DNA of 64,000 bases. Origin: an uncultured Eubacteriales bacterium. GTDB lineage: Bacteria; Bacillota; Clostridia; Oscillospirales; Oscillospiraceae. The notes beneath the pieces were generated by a model that did not search any database, was not told the origin of the DNA, and saw nothing but the letters and a program-made list of their open reading frames with translations. The stretch spans positions 2,883,766 to 2,947,765 of the forward strand of contig LT599017.1 of assembly GCA_900079765.1 (NCBI GenBank), written 5' to 3'. This document shows positions 41,057-49,614 of this stretch, piece after piece (within the stretch, counting starts at the first letter, position 1; each line of letters starts with the position of its first letter). The position numbers and the translations under genes were made by a program.

Positions 41057-42100
41057 ATGGAAAGGACTATGCTTCAGCAGATAATGACCGCCCCCGCCGA
41101 GATCAGATTCGATACGGTACCCATCCCCCGGCCCCAGCCGGGCCAGGCACTGATCAAGATCAAGCGCATTGGCGTCTGCGGCTCCGACATCCATGTCTAC
41201 CACGGCAAGCACCCCTACACCAAGTACCCCGTCACCCAGGGGCACGAGGTATCCGGCCAAGTGGCTGAGCTTGGCGAGGGGGTCACGGGCCTTCGCGTGG
41301 GACAGAAGGTGACCATTGAGCCCCAGGTCTATTGCGGCCACTGCCACCCCTGCACCCACGGTAAGTATAATCTGTGCGAGAGCCTGAAGGTCATGGGATT
41401 CCAGACCCCCGGCACTGCCAGCGAGTACTTTGCCGTGGACGCAGGCAAGGTCACCCTCCTGCCCGACGCCATGAGCTACGACGAAGGGGCCATGATCGAG
41501 CCCCTGGCCGTGACGGTCCACGCCGCCAAGCGAGCAGGGGATGTGAAGGGCCTGAAGGTCTGTGTGCTTGGCTGCGGCCCCATCGGCATTTTGCTGGTAC
41601 AGACCCTTAAAGCCTTCGGCGCGGCGGAGGTCCTGGCCACCGACATCTCGGACTACCGCCTGGCCCTTGCCAAGGAGTGCGGGGCCGACCACGTGGTGAA
41701 CACCCGCGGCACGGACTTCGGCACGGCCCTGGCAGAGGCATTCGGCCCCGACAAGGCCGACCTCATCTATGACTGCGCCGGGAACGATATTACCATGGAC
41801 CAGGCCATCCAGAACGCCCGCAAGGGCAGCACCATCATTTTGGTGGCAGTATACGCGGGCCTCGCCCATTGCGACCTGGCCAAACTCAACGACTCGGAGC
41901 TGGATCTCAACACCACCATGATGTACCGTCATGATGATTATGTGGATGCCATCCGTTTCGTGGGCGAAGGGAAAATCCGGCTTGCGCCGCTGATGAGCAA
42001 GCATTTTGCCTTTACGGATTATGCCGACGCCTACCGTTACATCGATTTAAACCAAGAGGCCACCATGAAGGTCCTGGTAGACGTGGACCCAAACGGCTAG
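41057..42100 (+). CDS. Zinc-dependent medium-chain (sorbitol/threonine-type) dehydrogenase
   Basis: 347 residues. Catalytic zinc site: VCGSDIHVYHG and GHEVSGQV; structural zinc lobe with four Cys in CGHCHPCTHGKYNLC; Rossmann motif VLGCGPIGILLVQTLKAFGAAEVLATD. This is the polyol/sugar dehydrogenase branch of the MDR family, oxidising a secondary alcohol with NAD(P)+. The ATG at 41057 has AAGGAG eight bases upstream, so an in-frame GTG at 41048 is rejected. The VOC gene follows after 15 bases. Confidence 0.9.
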   Translation: MERTMLQQIMTAPAEIRFDTVPIPRPQPGQALIKIKRIGVCGSDIHVYHGKHPYTKYPVTQGHEVSGQVAELGEGVTGLRVGQKVTIEPQVYCGHCHPCTHGKYNLCESLKVMGFQTPGTASEYFAVDAGKVTLLPDAMSYDEGAMIEPLAVTVHAAKRAGDVKGLKVCVLGCGPIGILLVQTLKAFGAAEVLATDISDYRLALAKECGADHVVNTRGTDFGTALAEAFGPDKADLIYDCAGNDITMDQAIQNARKGSTIILVAVYAGLAHCDLAKLNDSELDLNTTMMYRHDDYVDAIRFVGEGKIRLAPLMSKHFAFTDYADAYRYIDLNQEATMKVLVDVDPNG

Positions 42101-42115
42101 AGGAGGACATACGAT

Positions 42116-42502
42116 ATGAGCATTGCATCCCACACCAAGGGCCTGCAGCACCTGGGCCTGCCCACCAACGACATGGAGGCTACACTTACCTTCTACCAGT
42201 CCCTTGGGTTCACCCTCGCCCATAGCACTGTGAACAATGGCGAAAAGGTCTGCTTTCTCACTTTGGGCAGCCTCTGCGTGGAGACCTATGAGAACGGCCA
42301 GGCCGTGGAAAAGCCGGGCGCCATCGACCATCTCTGCCTGGACGTGGATGACGTGGATGCCGCCTTTGAGGCCGTGAAGACTGCGGGCTACGTCCCACTT
42401 GAAGACGAAATTAAGTTCCTCCCCTTCTGGGAGAAGGGCGTGCGTTTTTTCAACATCTTGGGGCCCAACCGGGAAAAGATAGAGTTCGGTCAGATTCTAT
42501 AA
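42116..42502 (+). CDS. VOC (glyoxalase-fold) family protein
   Basis: 128 residues. KGLQHLGLPTNDMEATLTFYQSLGF with the first metal-type His, IDHLCLDVDDVDAAFEAVKTAGY with the second, and a C-terminal FFNILGPNREKIEFGQ with Glu are typical of the glyoxalase I/dioxygenase superfamily. Several VOC proteins are sugar- or acid-isomerising enzymes, so a step in the same pathway as the preceding dehydrogenase is possible. Followed directly by a strong terminator. Confidence 0.87.
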   Translation: MSIASHTKGLQHLGLPTNDMEATLTFYQSLGFTLAHSTVNNGEKVCFLTLGSLCVETYENGQAVEKPGAIDHLCLDVDDVDAAFEAVKTAGYVPLEDEIKFLPFWEKGVRFFNILGPNREKIEFGQIL

Positions 42503-42515
42503 GTACATATGCTGC

Positions 42516-42556
42516 AAAAAGCCGTGAGTGGAGTTATTCCCACTCACGGCTTTTTG
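42516..42556 (+). terminator. Intrinsic terminator
   Basis: AAAAAGCCGTGAGTGG pairs with CCACTCACGGCTTTTT around a seven-base loop (AGTTATT region); the T-tract is part of the stem. Confidence 0.93.
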
Positions 42557-42639
42557 TATGGCATACCATTGTTTTATAGTGGAAATATACAATTTCCTTA
42601 CCCCCTTTTTTGTACTTCTGGAGAAATTCTTGATAGCTA

Positions 42640-42669
42640 TTGCAAACGCAAACGCCTATATACTATAAT
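42640..42669 (+). promoter_or_regulatory. Sigma-A promoter of the GntR gene
   Basis: TTGCAA (42640-42645), 18-base spacer, TATAAT (42664-42669), giving a leader of about 100 bases. The remainder of 42557-42777 holds no gene. Confidence 0.65.
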
Positions 42670-42777
42670 ATGTACAATGTTATGACAATACCACCAGTAG
42701 ACAGGACAAAACGCGGTTAGTCAACTGATGGTTACTGATTAGCAGCACCAAACATTGAGAAAACCGAGGAGAACGCT

Positions 42778-43524
42778 GTGTTACAGGAAAAGACTTTGGA
42801 CAAAAATGTGCCGATCCCCCTCTATTTTCAGTTGGAGAAACTGATTTTAGAAGAAATTGAGGGCGGTTCCTATCCGGTGGGCAGCATGATCCCCACCGAA
42901 AAAGAGCTGAGTCAGATGTTTGATATCAGCCGCACCACCGTGCGCCAGGCTATCACCGACCTGGTGCAGAAGGAGCAGCTCTACCGCATCAAGAGCAAGG
43001 GCACCTTTGTCTCTCGGCCCAAGATCAGCCAGGAGTTCATCCAGAGTATTCTCTCCTTTAATGAAGACGTGATGCACGCCGGACGCACGCCCAGCACCGA
43101 GGTGCTGGCCCTGAAGGCCGTTCAGCTCCCCCAGGAGATCGCCGTGCAGATGAATCTGGCAGCAGATACCAGGGCAATTTACCTCTACCGCAAGCGCTAT
43201 GCCGATGCCGACCCCATCGTCCGGGTGGAGACATACCTGCCCTATGACTCCTGCAGCTTCCTTCTGGACCACGACTTCACCCATGAGTCCCTGTACGACG
43301 TGCTCTCCACACAGGACGGCACCAAGATCACCCGCATCAAGCGGCTATGCGAGGCGCGCCCGGCAAACTCCGAAGACGTGGCTGTTCTCGGCATCAAGCG
43401 GGGCCGCCCCATCCAATACTTCAACTCCTTTGGCTACAATCGGTACGGTAAGCTGATGGAGTTCTCCATCGCCCGTTACCGGGGCGACCAGAGCAAGTTC
43501 CAGGTCGAGATTTCACGGGAGTAA
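42778..43524 (+). CDS. GntR/HutC family regulator of the sugar locus
   Basis: 248 residues, paralogous to the regulator at 38094 (both start with LDK-VPIPLY-QL). Winged helix: IPTEKELSQMFDISRTTVRQAITDLVQKEQL and KGTFVSRP; UTRA domain ends FSIARYRGDQSKFQVEIS. GTG start with GAGGAG upstream. It sits directly ahead of the seven-gene catabolic operon and is separated from it by a terminator, so it is the most likely specific regulator of that operon and of the importer operon at 52295. Confidence 0.92.
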   Translation: MLQEKTLDKNVPIPLYFQLEKLILEEIEGGSYPVGSMIPTEKELSQMFDISRTTVRQAITDLVQKEQLYRIKSKGTFVSRPKISQEFIQSILSFNEDVMHAGRTPSTEVLALKAVQLPQEIAVQMNLAADTRAIYLYRKRYADADPIVRVETYLPYDSCSFLLDHDFTHESLYDVLSTQDGTKITRIKRLCEARPANSEDVAVLGIKRGRPIQYFNSFGYNRYGKLMEFSIARYRGDQSKFQVEISRE

Positions 43525-43534
43525 CATACAAAAA

Positions 43535-43566
43535 AAATACCTCTCCCCCTGGAGAGGTATTTTCAT
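43535..43566 (+). terminator. Intrinsic terminator
   Basis: AAATACCTCTCC pairs with GGAGAGGTATTT around CCCT, ending in TTTTC, 10 bases past the GntR stop. Confidence 0.9.
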
Positions 43567-43626
43567 CTCGCTATATGTAGTGACATAAGGACAATCATAT
43601 AAAGAGCTGACGAGAGGTGTATCCAT

Positions 43627-44592
43627 ATGTCATACCTGCAGACTGTTTTAGGCAGACTGGACCCGTCAGAGATGGGCCACGGCCAGATTCATGAGCATCT
43701 CTTTGTCCGCCACACACCCATGGCCCTGCTAAACCCCGCCCTCCAATTTGATGACTACGCCCGTTCCCTGGCCGAGCTGAGGGCCTACCGGGCAAAAGGC
43801 GGCTCCTTCCTGGTCGACGCCCAACCCGTTGCTGCCGGACGGGACGCGGAGATGCTGTGTGCCCTCTCCCGGGAGAGCGGCGTCGCCATCACCGCCTCCA
43901 CCGGCTACCACCTGTTGGGTTTCTATTCGCCGGACTGCTGGGTCCACGCCCTCGACGAGGAGGGACTTTTTAAGCTCTACCTCAGCGAAGTAATGGAGGG
44001 CATGCTACCCTGGGACGGCGACGCCTCTCGCCGCCCGGAGGGCCGCTCAGCGGCCCGCGCGGGACTTGTGAAGGCTGCCATTCCAAAGGAAGGCCCCGTG
44101 GGGCGGTACGCTACCCTTCTCCGCGCCGCCGCCCGCGCGGCCATCGCCGCGGATATCCCCCTCATGCTCCACACTGAAGCGGGTATGGGCGCACTGGAGG
44201 CCATCTCCCTCTGCGGTATAATGGGCCTGCCGCCCCACAGGATGGTGGTCTGCCATGTGGACCGCCAGGCAGCCGATTTCACCCCCCACGAATCCATTGC
44301 TCAAACGGGGGTCTACCTCGACTATGACACCATCGCCCGAATTAAGTACCACTCCGATGAGGAGGAGGTGGCCCTTGTTTCGCACATGCTGGCTTTGGGT
44401 TATGGTCCCCAGCTCCTCCTGGCGCTGGATACCACTGCCGCTCGTCTCTCCTCCTACGGAGGCCCCACCGGCCTCGGGTATATTCTGGATACCTTCCTCC
44501 CCCTGCTACGAGAGGCGGGAGCGTCGGAGGAGGATTTGGAGCGGATGACCGTCAACAACTGCCGCAGGCTATTTTTCGGCGCTTTAAAATAA
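43627..44592 (+). CDS. Phosphotriesterase-like lactonase family protein
   Basis: 321 residues, amidohydrolase fold of the phosphotriesterase family. Likely binuclear metal ligands are all present: HxH as His22 and His24 (GQIHEHLF), a Lys at 149 in the position of the carbamylated lysine (GLVKAAI), His182 (LMLHTEAG), His210 (VVCHVDR) and Asp268 (LLALDTT). Relatives in sugar operons hydrolyse sugar lactones or organophosphate-like esters. First gene of the catabolic operon; GAGAGG about 10 bases upstream of the ATG. Confidence 0.87.
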   Translation: MSYLQTVLGRLDPSEMGHGQIHEHLFVRHTPMALLNPALQFDDYARSLAELRAYRAKGGSFLVDAQPVAAGRDAEMLCALSRESGVAITASTGYHLLGFYSPDCWVHALDEEGLFKLYLSEVMEGMLPWDGDASRRPEGRSAARAGLVKAAIPKEGPVGRYATLLRAAARAAIAADIPLMLHTEAGMGALEAISLCGIMGLPPHRMVVCHVDRQAADFTPHESIAQTGVYLDYDTIARIKYHSDEEEVALVSHMLALGYGPQLLLALDTTAARLSSYGGPTGLGYILDTFLPLLREAGASEEDLERMTVNNCRRLFFGALK

Positions 44593-44623
44593 AAACGGAT
44601 TTCATAGAGAAAGGGTGTCCCAT

Positions 44624-45565
44624 ATGATCAAACTCCCTGCCCCCGCCCTGCGCCCCACCCTGTACTTCGTCGGTGTCACCACCGGCCACTCCTCCATCAT
44701 GAAGGTGTTTCCAATCTGGGCGGAGGCCCTGGGCATTGACGCCGTCATCCAGGGCATTGACCTGCCCATCCACGCCCCCGCCGAGGACTACCGCGCGGTG
44801 GTGGACTTTATGAAACACGACCCCCTCTCCCTGGGCGCGCTGGTTACCACCCACAAAATCGATATGTATAACGCCGCCAGCAATCTATTTGACTACATAG
44901 ACCCCTATGCCCAGCGCTTTGGTGAGCTTTCCTCCATCTCCAAGCTGGACGGCAGGCTCTGCGCCCACGCCAAGGACCCCATCTCCTCTGGTCTCGCCAT
45001 GGACGCCTTCATCCCCGAGGGCCACTGGCTCAAAACCGGCGCGCAGGTCTGTGTGCTGGGCGCTGGGGGCTCGGCCCTGTCTATCTCGGCGTACCTCGGT
45101 AATGAGGAGCGGCACGGAGAGGACATCCCCTCTGCTATCCAGTTTACCAACCGCTCCGCCCCCCGACTTGCCGAGGCAGTGCGTATCCTGGAGTTTTTGA
45201 ACGTGCCCATGGTGTACCACCTGTGCAAAGAGCCCGCGCTCAACGACGCGGTGGTGGAGGCTCTCCCCGCCGGGAGCCTGGTGGTCAACGCCACGGGCCT
45301 CGGGAAGGACCGCCCCGGCTCCCCCCTCACCGAAAAATGTAAATTTCCCCGCAACGGCATCATCTGGGAGCTCAACTACCGGGGCACCCTGGAGTTCATG
45401 CACCAGGCCGAGGGTCAGAAAGAGGAGCTGTGCCTCACCATCGAGGACGGCTGGACCTACTTCATCCATGGCTGGACCCAGGTAATCGCCGAGGTCTTCC
45501 ACATCGACATCACCGGCGAGCGGTTGGCACTGTGCGATAAGCTGGCCGCCAGCCTGCGCGGCTAA
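44624..45565 (+). CDS. Shikimate dehydrogenase-like oxidoreductase
   Basis: 313 residues from the ATG at 44624 (AAAGGG eight bases upstream). The N-terminal substrate-binding domain has GALVTTHKIDMYNAA, matching the catalytic-Lys block of AroE (Lys78), and the Rossmann domain has VCVLGAGGSALSISAYL and VVNATGLGKDRPGSPL. It is longer than AroE and has insertions, so it is a divergent member, probably not the aromatic-pathway enzyme. In this sugar operon it may oxidise or reduce a cyclic or acidic sugar intermediate. Confidence 0.78.
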   Translation: MIKLPAPALRPTLYFVGVTTGHSSIMKVFPIWAEALGIDAVIQGIDLPIHAPAEDYRAVVDFMKHDPLSLGALVTTHKIDMYNAASNLFDYIDPYAQRFGELSSISKLDGRLCAHAKDPISSGLAMDAFIPEGHWLKTGAQVCVLGAGGSALSISAYLGNEERHGEDIPSAIQFTNRSAPRLAEAVRILEFLNVPMVYHLCKEPALNDAVVEALPAGSLVVNATGLGKDRPGSPLTEKCKFPRNGIIWELNYRGTLEFMHQAEGQKEELCLTIEDGWTYFIHGWTQVIAEVFHIDITGERLALCDKLAASLRG

Positions 45566-45576
45566 GGAGGCTTATC

Positions 45577-46500
45577 ATGAAAGTGCTCGTCACCCCCCGC
45601 TCCTATGGGAAGACCGATCCCCAGGTATTTGAGACGCTTCAAAACGCCGGGCTCGAAGTGGTTCGCAACGAGACTGGAGGTATCCTGGATAAGGAGGGCA
45701 TGAAGGCCCTCCTGGCCGACTGCGACGGCGTTGTCGTCGGCGTGGATCCCATGGACGCCGAGGTCATCGCCTCCGCCCCCAAGCTGAAAGCCATTGCCAA
45801 ATACGGCGTCGGGGTGGATAATATTGACATGGACGCGGCCAAGGCCCGGGGCATCGCAGTCTCCCGCACGGTGGGAGCCAACTCCGAGGCGGTGGCCGAC
45901 TACGCCATGGCCCTTATTATGGCGGTCGCCCGCAAGGCCGTCGCCATCGACAGCCATTGCCGCCAGGGGGACTGGAAGAAAATAACCACCCGGGACGTGA
46001 GCCATGCCACCATCGGCATTCTGGGCTTTGGGGCCATCGGCCGCTTTGTTGCCAAGCGGGCCCAGGGCTTTAATATGACCGTCCTGGCCCACGACCCCTT
46101 ATGGGACGAGGAATATGCCGTCGCCCATAATATTATCCGGGCCACCCCGGAGGATATCTATGAAAAATGCGATATCATCTCACTCCACCTGCCCCTCCTG
46201 CCTGAGACGAAAAACATGATTGGCGCCGAGCAGATCGCGCAGATGCGCCCCGACGCCATTTTGGTTAACACAGCCCGGGGCGGTATCATCGACGAAAACG
46301 CCCTGTTGGACGCTCTGGAAGCGGGGCGCATCTACGGCGCGGGCATCGACGCTTTTTCGGAGGAACCCCCCAGCGACCAGCGCTGGTATGCTCTGGAGAA
46401 CGTGGTTCTGGGCTCTCACTGCGCCGCCTCCACCGCCGGGGCCTCCCTGAACATGGGGCGCATGGCTACCGCAAACCTCCTGCGCGATCTTGGAAAATAG
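45577..46500 (+). CDS. D-2-hydroxyacid dehydrogenase (PGDH-like)
   Basis: 307 residues. Rossmann motif GILGFGAIGRFVAKRAQGF (about 148-166), catalytic Arg in LVNTARGGIIDENAL, Glu about 25-30 residues later and His in VLGSHCAAST. It matches the phosphoglycerate dehydrogenase branch without the C-terminal ACT domain, so it is a sugar-acid reductase/dehydrogenase rather than SerA. TAAGGAGG precedes the ATG; 11 bases after the preceding gene. Confidence 0.9.
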   Translation: MKVLVTPRSYGKTDPQVFETLQNAGLEVVRNETGGILDKEGMKALLADCDGVVVGVDPMDAEVIASAPKLKAIAKYGVGVDNIDMDAAKARGIAVSRTVGANSEAVADYAMALIMAVARKAVAIDSHCRQGDWKKITTRDVSHATIGILGFGAIGRFVAKRAQGFNMTVLAHDPLWDEEYAVAHNIIRATPEDIYEKCDIISLHLPLLPETKNMIGAEQIAQMRPDAILVNTARGGIIDENALLDALEAGRIYGAGIDAFSEEPPSDQRWYALENVVLGSHCAASTAGASLNMGRMATANLLRDLGK

Positions 46501-46514
46501 AGAGGTGTTAAACG

Positions 46515-48035
46515 ATGAAATATATTCTGGCCCACGACCTGGGCACCTCGGGAAACAAGGCCACCCTCTTCAGCGCCGAGGGACGGCTTGTTACCAGTGA
46601 GGTCTTCAGCTATGGCTGCCACTACTTCAACGGCATCTGGGCCGAACAGGAGCCGGAGGACTGGTGGCAGGCCATCTGCGTCACCAGTAAAAACCTCATT
46701 TCCAAGGCGGGCATCGACGCCGGGGATGTTGCCGTGGTCTCCTTCTCCGGGCAGATGATGGGCTGCCTGTGCGTGGACCGTGCGGGCACCCCCCTGCGCC
46801 CCTCCATCATCTGGGCCGACCAGCGCGCCCAGCCCCAGGCCTCTCAGATCGCCGAGCACATCTCTATGTACGATTTCTACCACATCTCCGGCCACCGCAA
46901 CAGCCCCTCCTATGGCCTGCAAAAGCTCATGTGGGTGCGAGATAACGAACCAGAAATCTATGCCAAGACCTATAAGACCTTAAATGCCAAGGACTTCATT
47001 GTCCTGCGCCTCACCGGGAACTTCTATACAGAGCCCTCCGATGCCACCAGCAACGGCTGTATCGATCTAAACACCCTCCAGTGGTCCGAAAAACTGGTAA
47101 ACCTCTCGGGCATCGACGGCGATAAGCTGCCCACAATCGTCCCCTCCACCACAGTGGCGGGGGAGGTCACGCGCCGGGCAGCGGAGCAGACCGGCCTGAA
47201 GGCAGGCACTCCCGTGGTCATGGGCGGGGGCGACGGGCTATGCTCCAATGTGGGCGCGGGCTCGGTAAGCGTGGGGAAAACCTTCAGCTATGTCGGCTCC
47301 TCCGCCTGGGTCGCCACCACCAGTGATAAGCCTCTTTTCGACGAGGAGATGCGCACCTTCACCTGGGCCCACATCGTGCCCGGGCTATACTCCCCCACCG
47401 GCACCATGCAGTCGGCGGGCGGAGCGTACAACTGGCTCAAGCAGCAGGTGTGCAAATTTGAGACGGCGGAGGCCCAAAGGCTGGGCGTCAGCCCCTACGA
47501 CCTCATCAACGCTGAGGTCGCCGGGTCCCCTGTAGGCTCCAACGGGGTCTTCTTCCTGCCCTACCTTCTGGGCGAGCGTGCCCCCCGCTGGAACAGCGAC
47601 GCCACCGCCGCCTGGCTGGGACTGAAGATGGAGAATCAGCGCGGCGACATGCTCCGGGCCGTTCTGGAAGGCGTCACCATGAACCTGAACGTCATTTTGG
47701 ACATCCTGCGCAAGAGCCTGCCCATCGACGAGCTGTTGGTCATCGGCGGCGGGGCCAAGGGCCCCGTCTGGTGCCAGATGATGGCTGATATTTATAACGC
47801 CAAAATCACCGTGCCCGTCCTTCTGGAGGAGGCCACCTCCATGGGCGCCGCCATGGCCGGCGGCGTGGGCATAGGCATCTTCAAGGACTTTACAGAGATC
47901 GACAAAATGATCGAGATCAACCATACCGTCACCCCCGACCCGGCGGCAGTCAAGGCCTATGGCCCGGTAAAGGAGGCCTTCGAGGTCTGCTACGAGGCCA
48001 TGAAACCCCTATACTCCTATCTGGCGGGACACTAA
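46515..48035 (+). CDS. FGGY-family carbohydrate kinase
   Basis: 506 residues, xylulokinase-like size. N-terminal ATPase core LAHDLGTSGNKATLFSAEG, substrate region VSFSGQMMGCLCVD and IIWADQRAQPQ, catalytic-Asp motif GGGDGLCSNVGAG and C-terminal ELLVIGGGAKGPVWCQMMADI. Phosphorylates a pentose, hexulose or related sugar using ATP. In this operon it would make the phosphorylated substrate for the aldolase two genes on. GAGAGG upstream. Confidence 0.93.
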   Translation: MKYILAHDLGTSGNKATLFSAEGRLVTSEVFSYGCHYFNGIWAEQEPEDWWQAICVTSKNLISKAGIDAGDVAVVSFSGQMMGCLCVDRAGTPLRPSIIWADQRAQPQASQIAEHISMYDFYHISGHRNSPSYGLQKLMWVRDNEPEIYAKTYKTLNAKDFIVLRLTGNFYTEPSDATSNGCIDLNTLQWSEKLVNLSGIDGDKLPTIVPSTTVAGEVTRRAAEQTGLKAGTPVVMGGGDGLCSNVGAGSVSVGKTFSYVGSSAWVATTSDKPLFDEEMRTFTWAHIVPGLYSPTGTMQSAGGAYNWLKQQVCKFETAEAQRLGVSPYDLINAEVAGSPVGSNGVFFLPYLLGERAPRWNSDATAAWLGLKMENQRGDMLRAVLEGVTMNLNVILDILRKSLPIDELLVIGGGAKGPVWCQMMADIYNAKITVPVLLEEATSMGAAMAGGVGIGIFKDFTEIDKMIEINHTVTPDPAAVKAYGPVKEAFEVCYEAMKPLYSYLAGH

Positions 48036-48068
48036 GGTCCTTCAAATTTCGGAAAGGAAGCGTTTACT

Positions 48069-48713
48069 ATGAAAAAGGAACAGGTCATTTCCAAACTCCG
48101 CTCCTGCGGCCTGGTGGCCGTGGTTCGGGCCAAGGACGCGGACGACGCCATGCGCATCTCTAACGCCTGCATCGAGGGCGACTGCGCCGGTATTGAGCTG
48201 ACCTTCACCACCCCCGGCGTACTGCCCATCATCGAAAAGATGGCAAAGGAGTACGACGGGACCGACTTCGTCATCGGCGCCGGCACCGTCCTCGATCCAG
48301 AGACTGCCCGCATGGCCATCCTCTCAGGCGCCCAGTACGTAGTAAGCCCCGCCTTCAACGCGGAGACGGTGCGCATGTGCAACCGCTACCGGGTGGCCTG
48401 TATGCCGGGCGCCATGAGCATTGCCGAGGTCATCGCCGGCATGGAGGCGGGGGCCGACATCATCAAGGTTTTCCCTGGCGAGCTCTTCGGGCCCAAGATC
48501 ATTAAGAGCATCCATGGCCCCCTGCCCCAGGCCGAGCTGATGCCCACGGGGGGCGTAAGCGTGGACAACGTGGCCGAGTGGATCAAGGCGGGCGCCGTGG
48601 CCGTGGGCGCGGGCGGCAGCCTGACCGCAGGGGCCAAAACGGGGGATTACGCCTCCATTACCGCCACCGCCAGGGAGTTCGTGGAGAAGATCAAGGCCGC
48701 CCGGGCCGGGTGA
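48069..48713 (+). CDS. KDPG/KHG-type aldolase
   Basis: 214 residues, class I aldolase of the 2-keto-3-deoxy-6-phosphogluconate/4-hydroxy-2-oxoglutarate family. Schiff-base Lys133 in GADIIKVFPGELFGP, Glu in GIELTFTTPG and phosphate-binding LMPTGGVSVDN are present. It cleaves a 2-keto-3-deoxy acid (usually phosphorylated) to pyruvate plus an aldehyde. AAAGGAAG precedes the ATG. Its substrate here cannot be told apart from KDPG, KDPGal or another keto-deoxy acid; no dehydratase is visible in the operon. Confidence 0.93.
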   Translation: MKKEQVISKLRSCGLVAVVRAKDADDAMRISNACIEGDCAGIELTFTTPGVLPIIEKMAKEYDGTDFVIGAGTVLDPETARMAILSGAQYVVSPAFNAETVRMCNRYRVACMPGAMSIAEVIAGMEAGADIIKVFPGELFGPKIIKSIHGPLPQAELMPTGGVSVDNVAEWIKAGAVAVGAGGSLTAGAKTGDYASITATAREFVEKIKAARAG

Positions 48714-48718
48714 CGCCT

Positions 48719-49600
48719 ATGAACAAGATTGGGATACACTATGGCTTTTGGAGTCATAATTGGGACGAGATCGAGTACCTCCCCCTCATCCGCAAGGTGG
48801 CCCGACTGGGCTTCGACCTATGTGAGGTGGCCTCCGCCGAGTTCGGCTATTATAGCGAGGCCGTTCTCCGGGAGCTGAAGGCCTGTGCCGACGACCACGG
48901 CGTGGGGTTTACTTACAGCATCGGGCTGGAGCCCAAATATGACCTGGCGAGCGACGACAGCGCCGTCCGTGCCGCAGGGGTCGCCCATGTCACGCGGATC
49001 TTGAAGTCCATGCCTAAGGTGGGTGCAACCATCCTCAATGGCGTGAGCTACGCGGGCTGGCAGGCCATGCCTGGCTATGGCATCACCAAGGACGATAAGC
49101 GCCGCAAGGAGGACCTGGCGGTGGGCTCCATGAAAGAGCTCGTGAAGGTGGCCGAGGACAACGGCGTCACCTACTGCTGCGAGGTGGTCAACCGCTTTGA
49201 GCAGTACCTCCTCAATACCGCTGCGGAGGGCGTGGCCTTTGTCCAGCGCCTGGAGAGCCCTAACGCCAAGCTCCTGCTGGACACCTTCCATATGAACATT
49301 GAGGAAGACGACATGGCCGCCGCCATCCGAATGGCGGGGCCCTACCTTGGCCACTTCCACGTGGGGGAAAACAACCGTAAGCCGCCGGGCATGGGGTCTC
49401 TCCCCTGGATGGAGCTGGCCGCCGCGCTGAAGGAGATCGGCTATCAGGGCGCTGCCGTGATGGAACCCTTCATCCTCATGGGCGGCACCATTCCCTATGA
49501 CATCAAGGTTTGGCGGGACCTGTCGGGCGGAGCAGATGAGGCGGCTATGGATGCCATGGCCGCCAATTCCTGCCGTTTTATGAAGGCGCTATTACAATAA
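48719..49600 (+). CDS. Xylose-isomerase-like TIM barrel sugar epimerase
   Basis: 293 residues from the ATG at 48719, five bases after the aldolase stop. KIGIHYGFWSHNWD at the start, GVTYCCEVVNRFEQYLLNTAAEG (metal-type Glu), LLLDTFHMNIEE, GHFHVGENNRKPPGMGSLPW and VMEPF near the end are diagnostic of the D-tagatose/D-psicose 3-epimerase group, which moves a ketose hydroxyl with Mn2+ or Co2+. It probably interconverts a ketohexose or ketopentose in the pathway. Confidence 0.88.
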   Translation: MNKIGIHYGFWSHNWDEIEYLPLIRKVARLGFDLCEVASAEFGYYSEAVLRELKACADDHGVGFTYSIGLEPKYDLASDDSAVRAAGVAHVTRILKSMPKVGATILNGVSYAGWQAMPGYGITKDDKRRKEDLAVGSMKELVKVAEDNGVTYCCEVVNRFEQYLLNTAAEGVAFVQRLESPNAKLLLDTFHMNIEEDDMAAAIRMAGPYLGHFHVGENNRKPPGMGSLPWMELAAALKEIGYQGAAVMEPFILMGGTIPYDIKVWRDLSGGADEAAMDAMAANSCRFMKALLQ

Positions 49601-49614
49601 AAGGAGTGACTACT

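Noticed and set aside
45577-46500. SerA (serine biosynthesis)
   Set aside because: No C-terminal regulatory domain and placement inside a catabolic operon make a sugar-acid dehydrogenase more likely.
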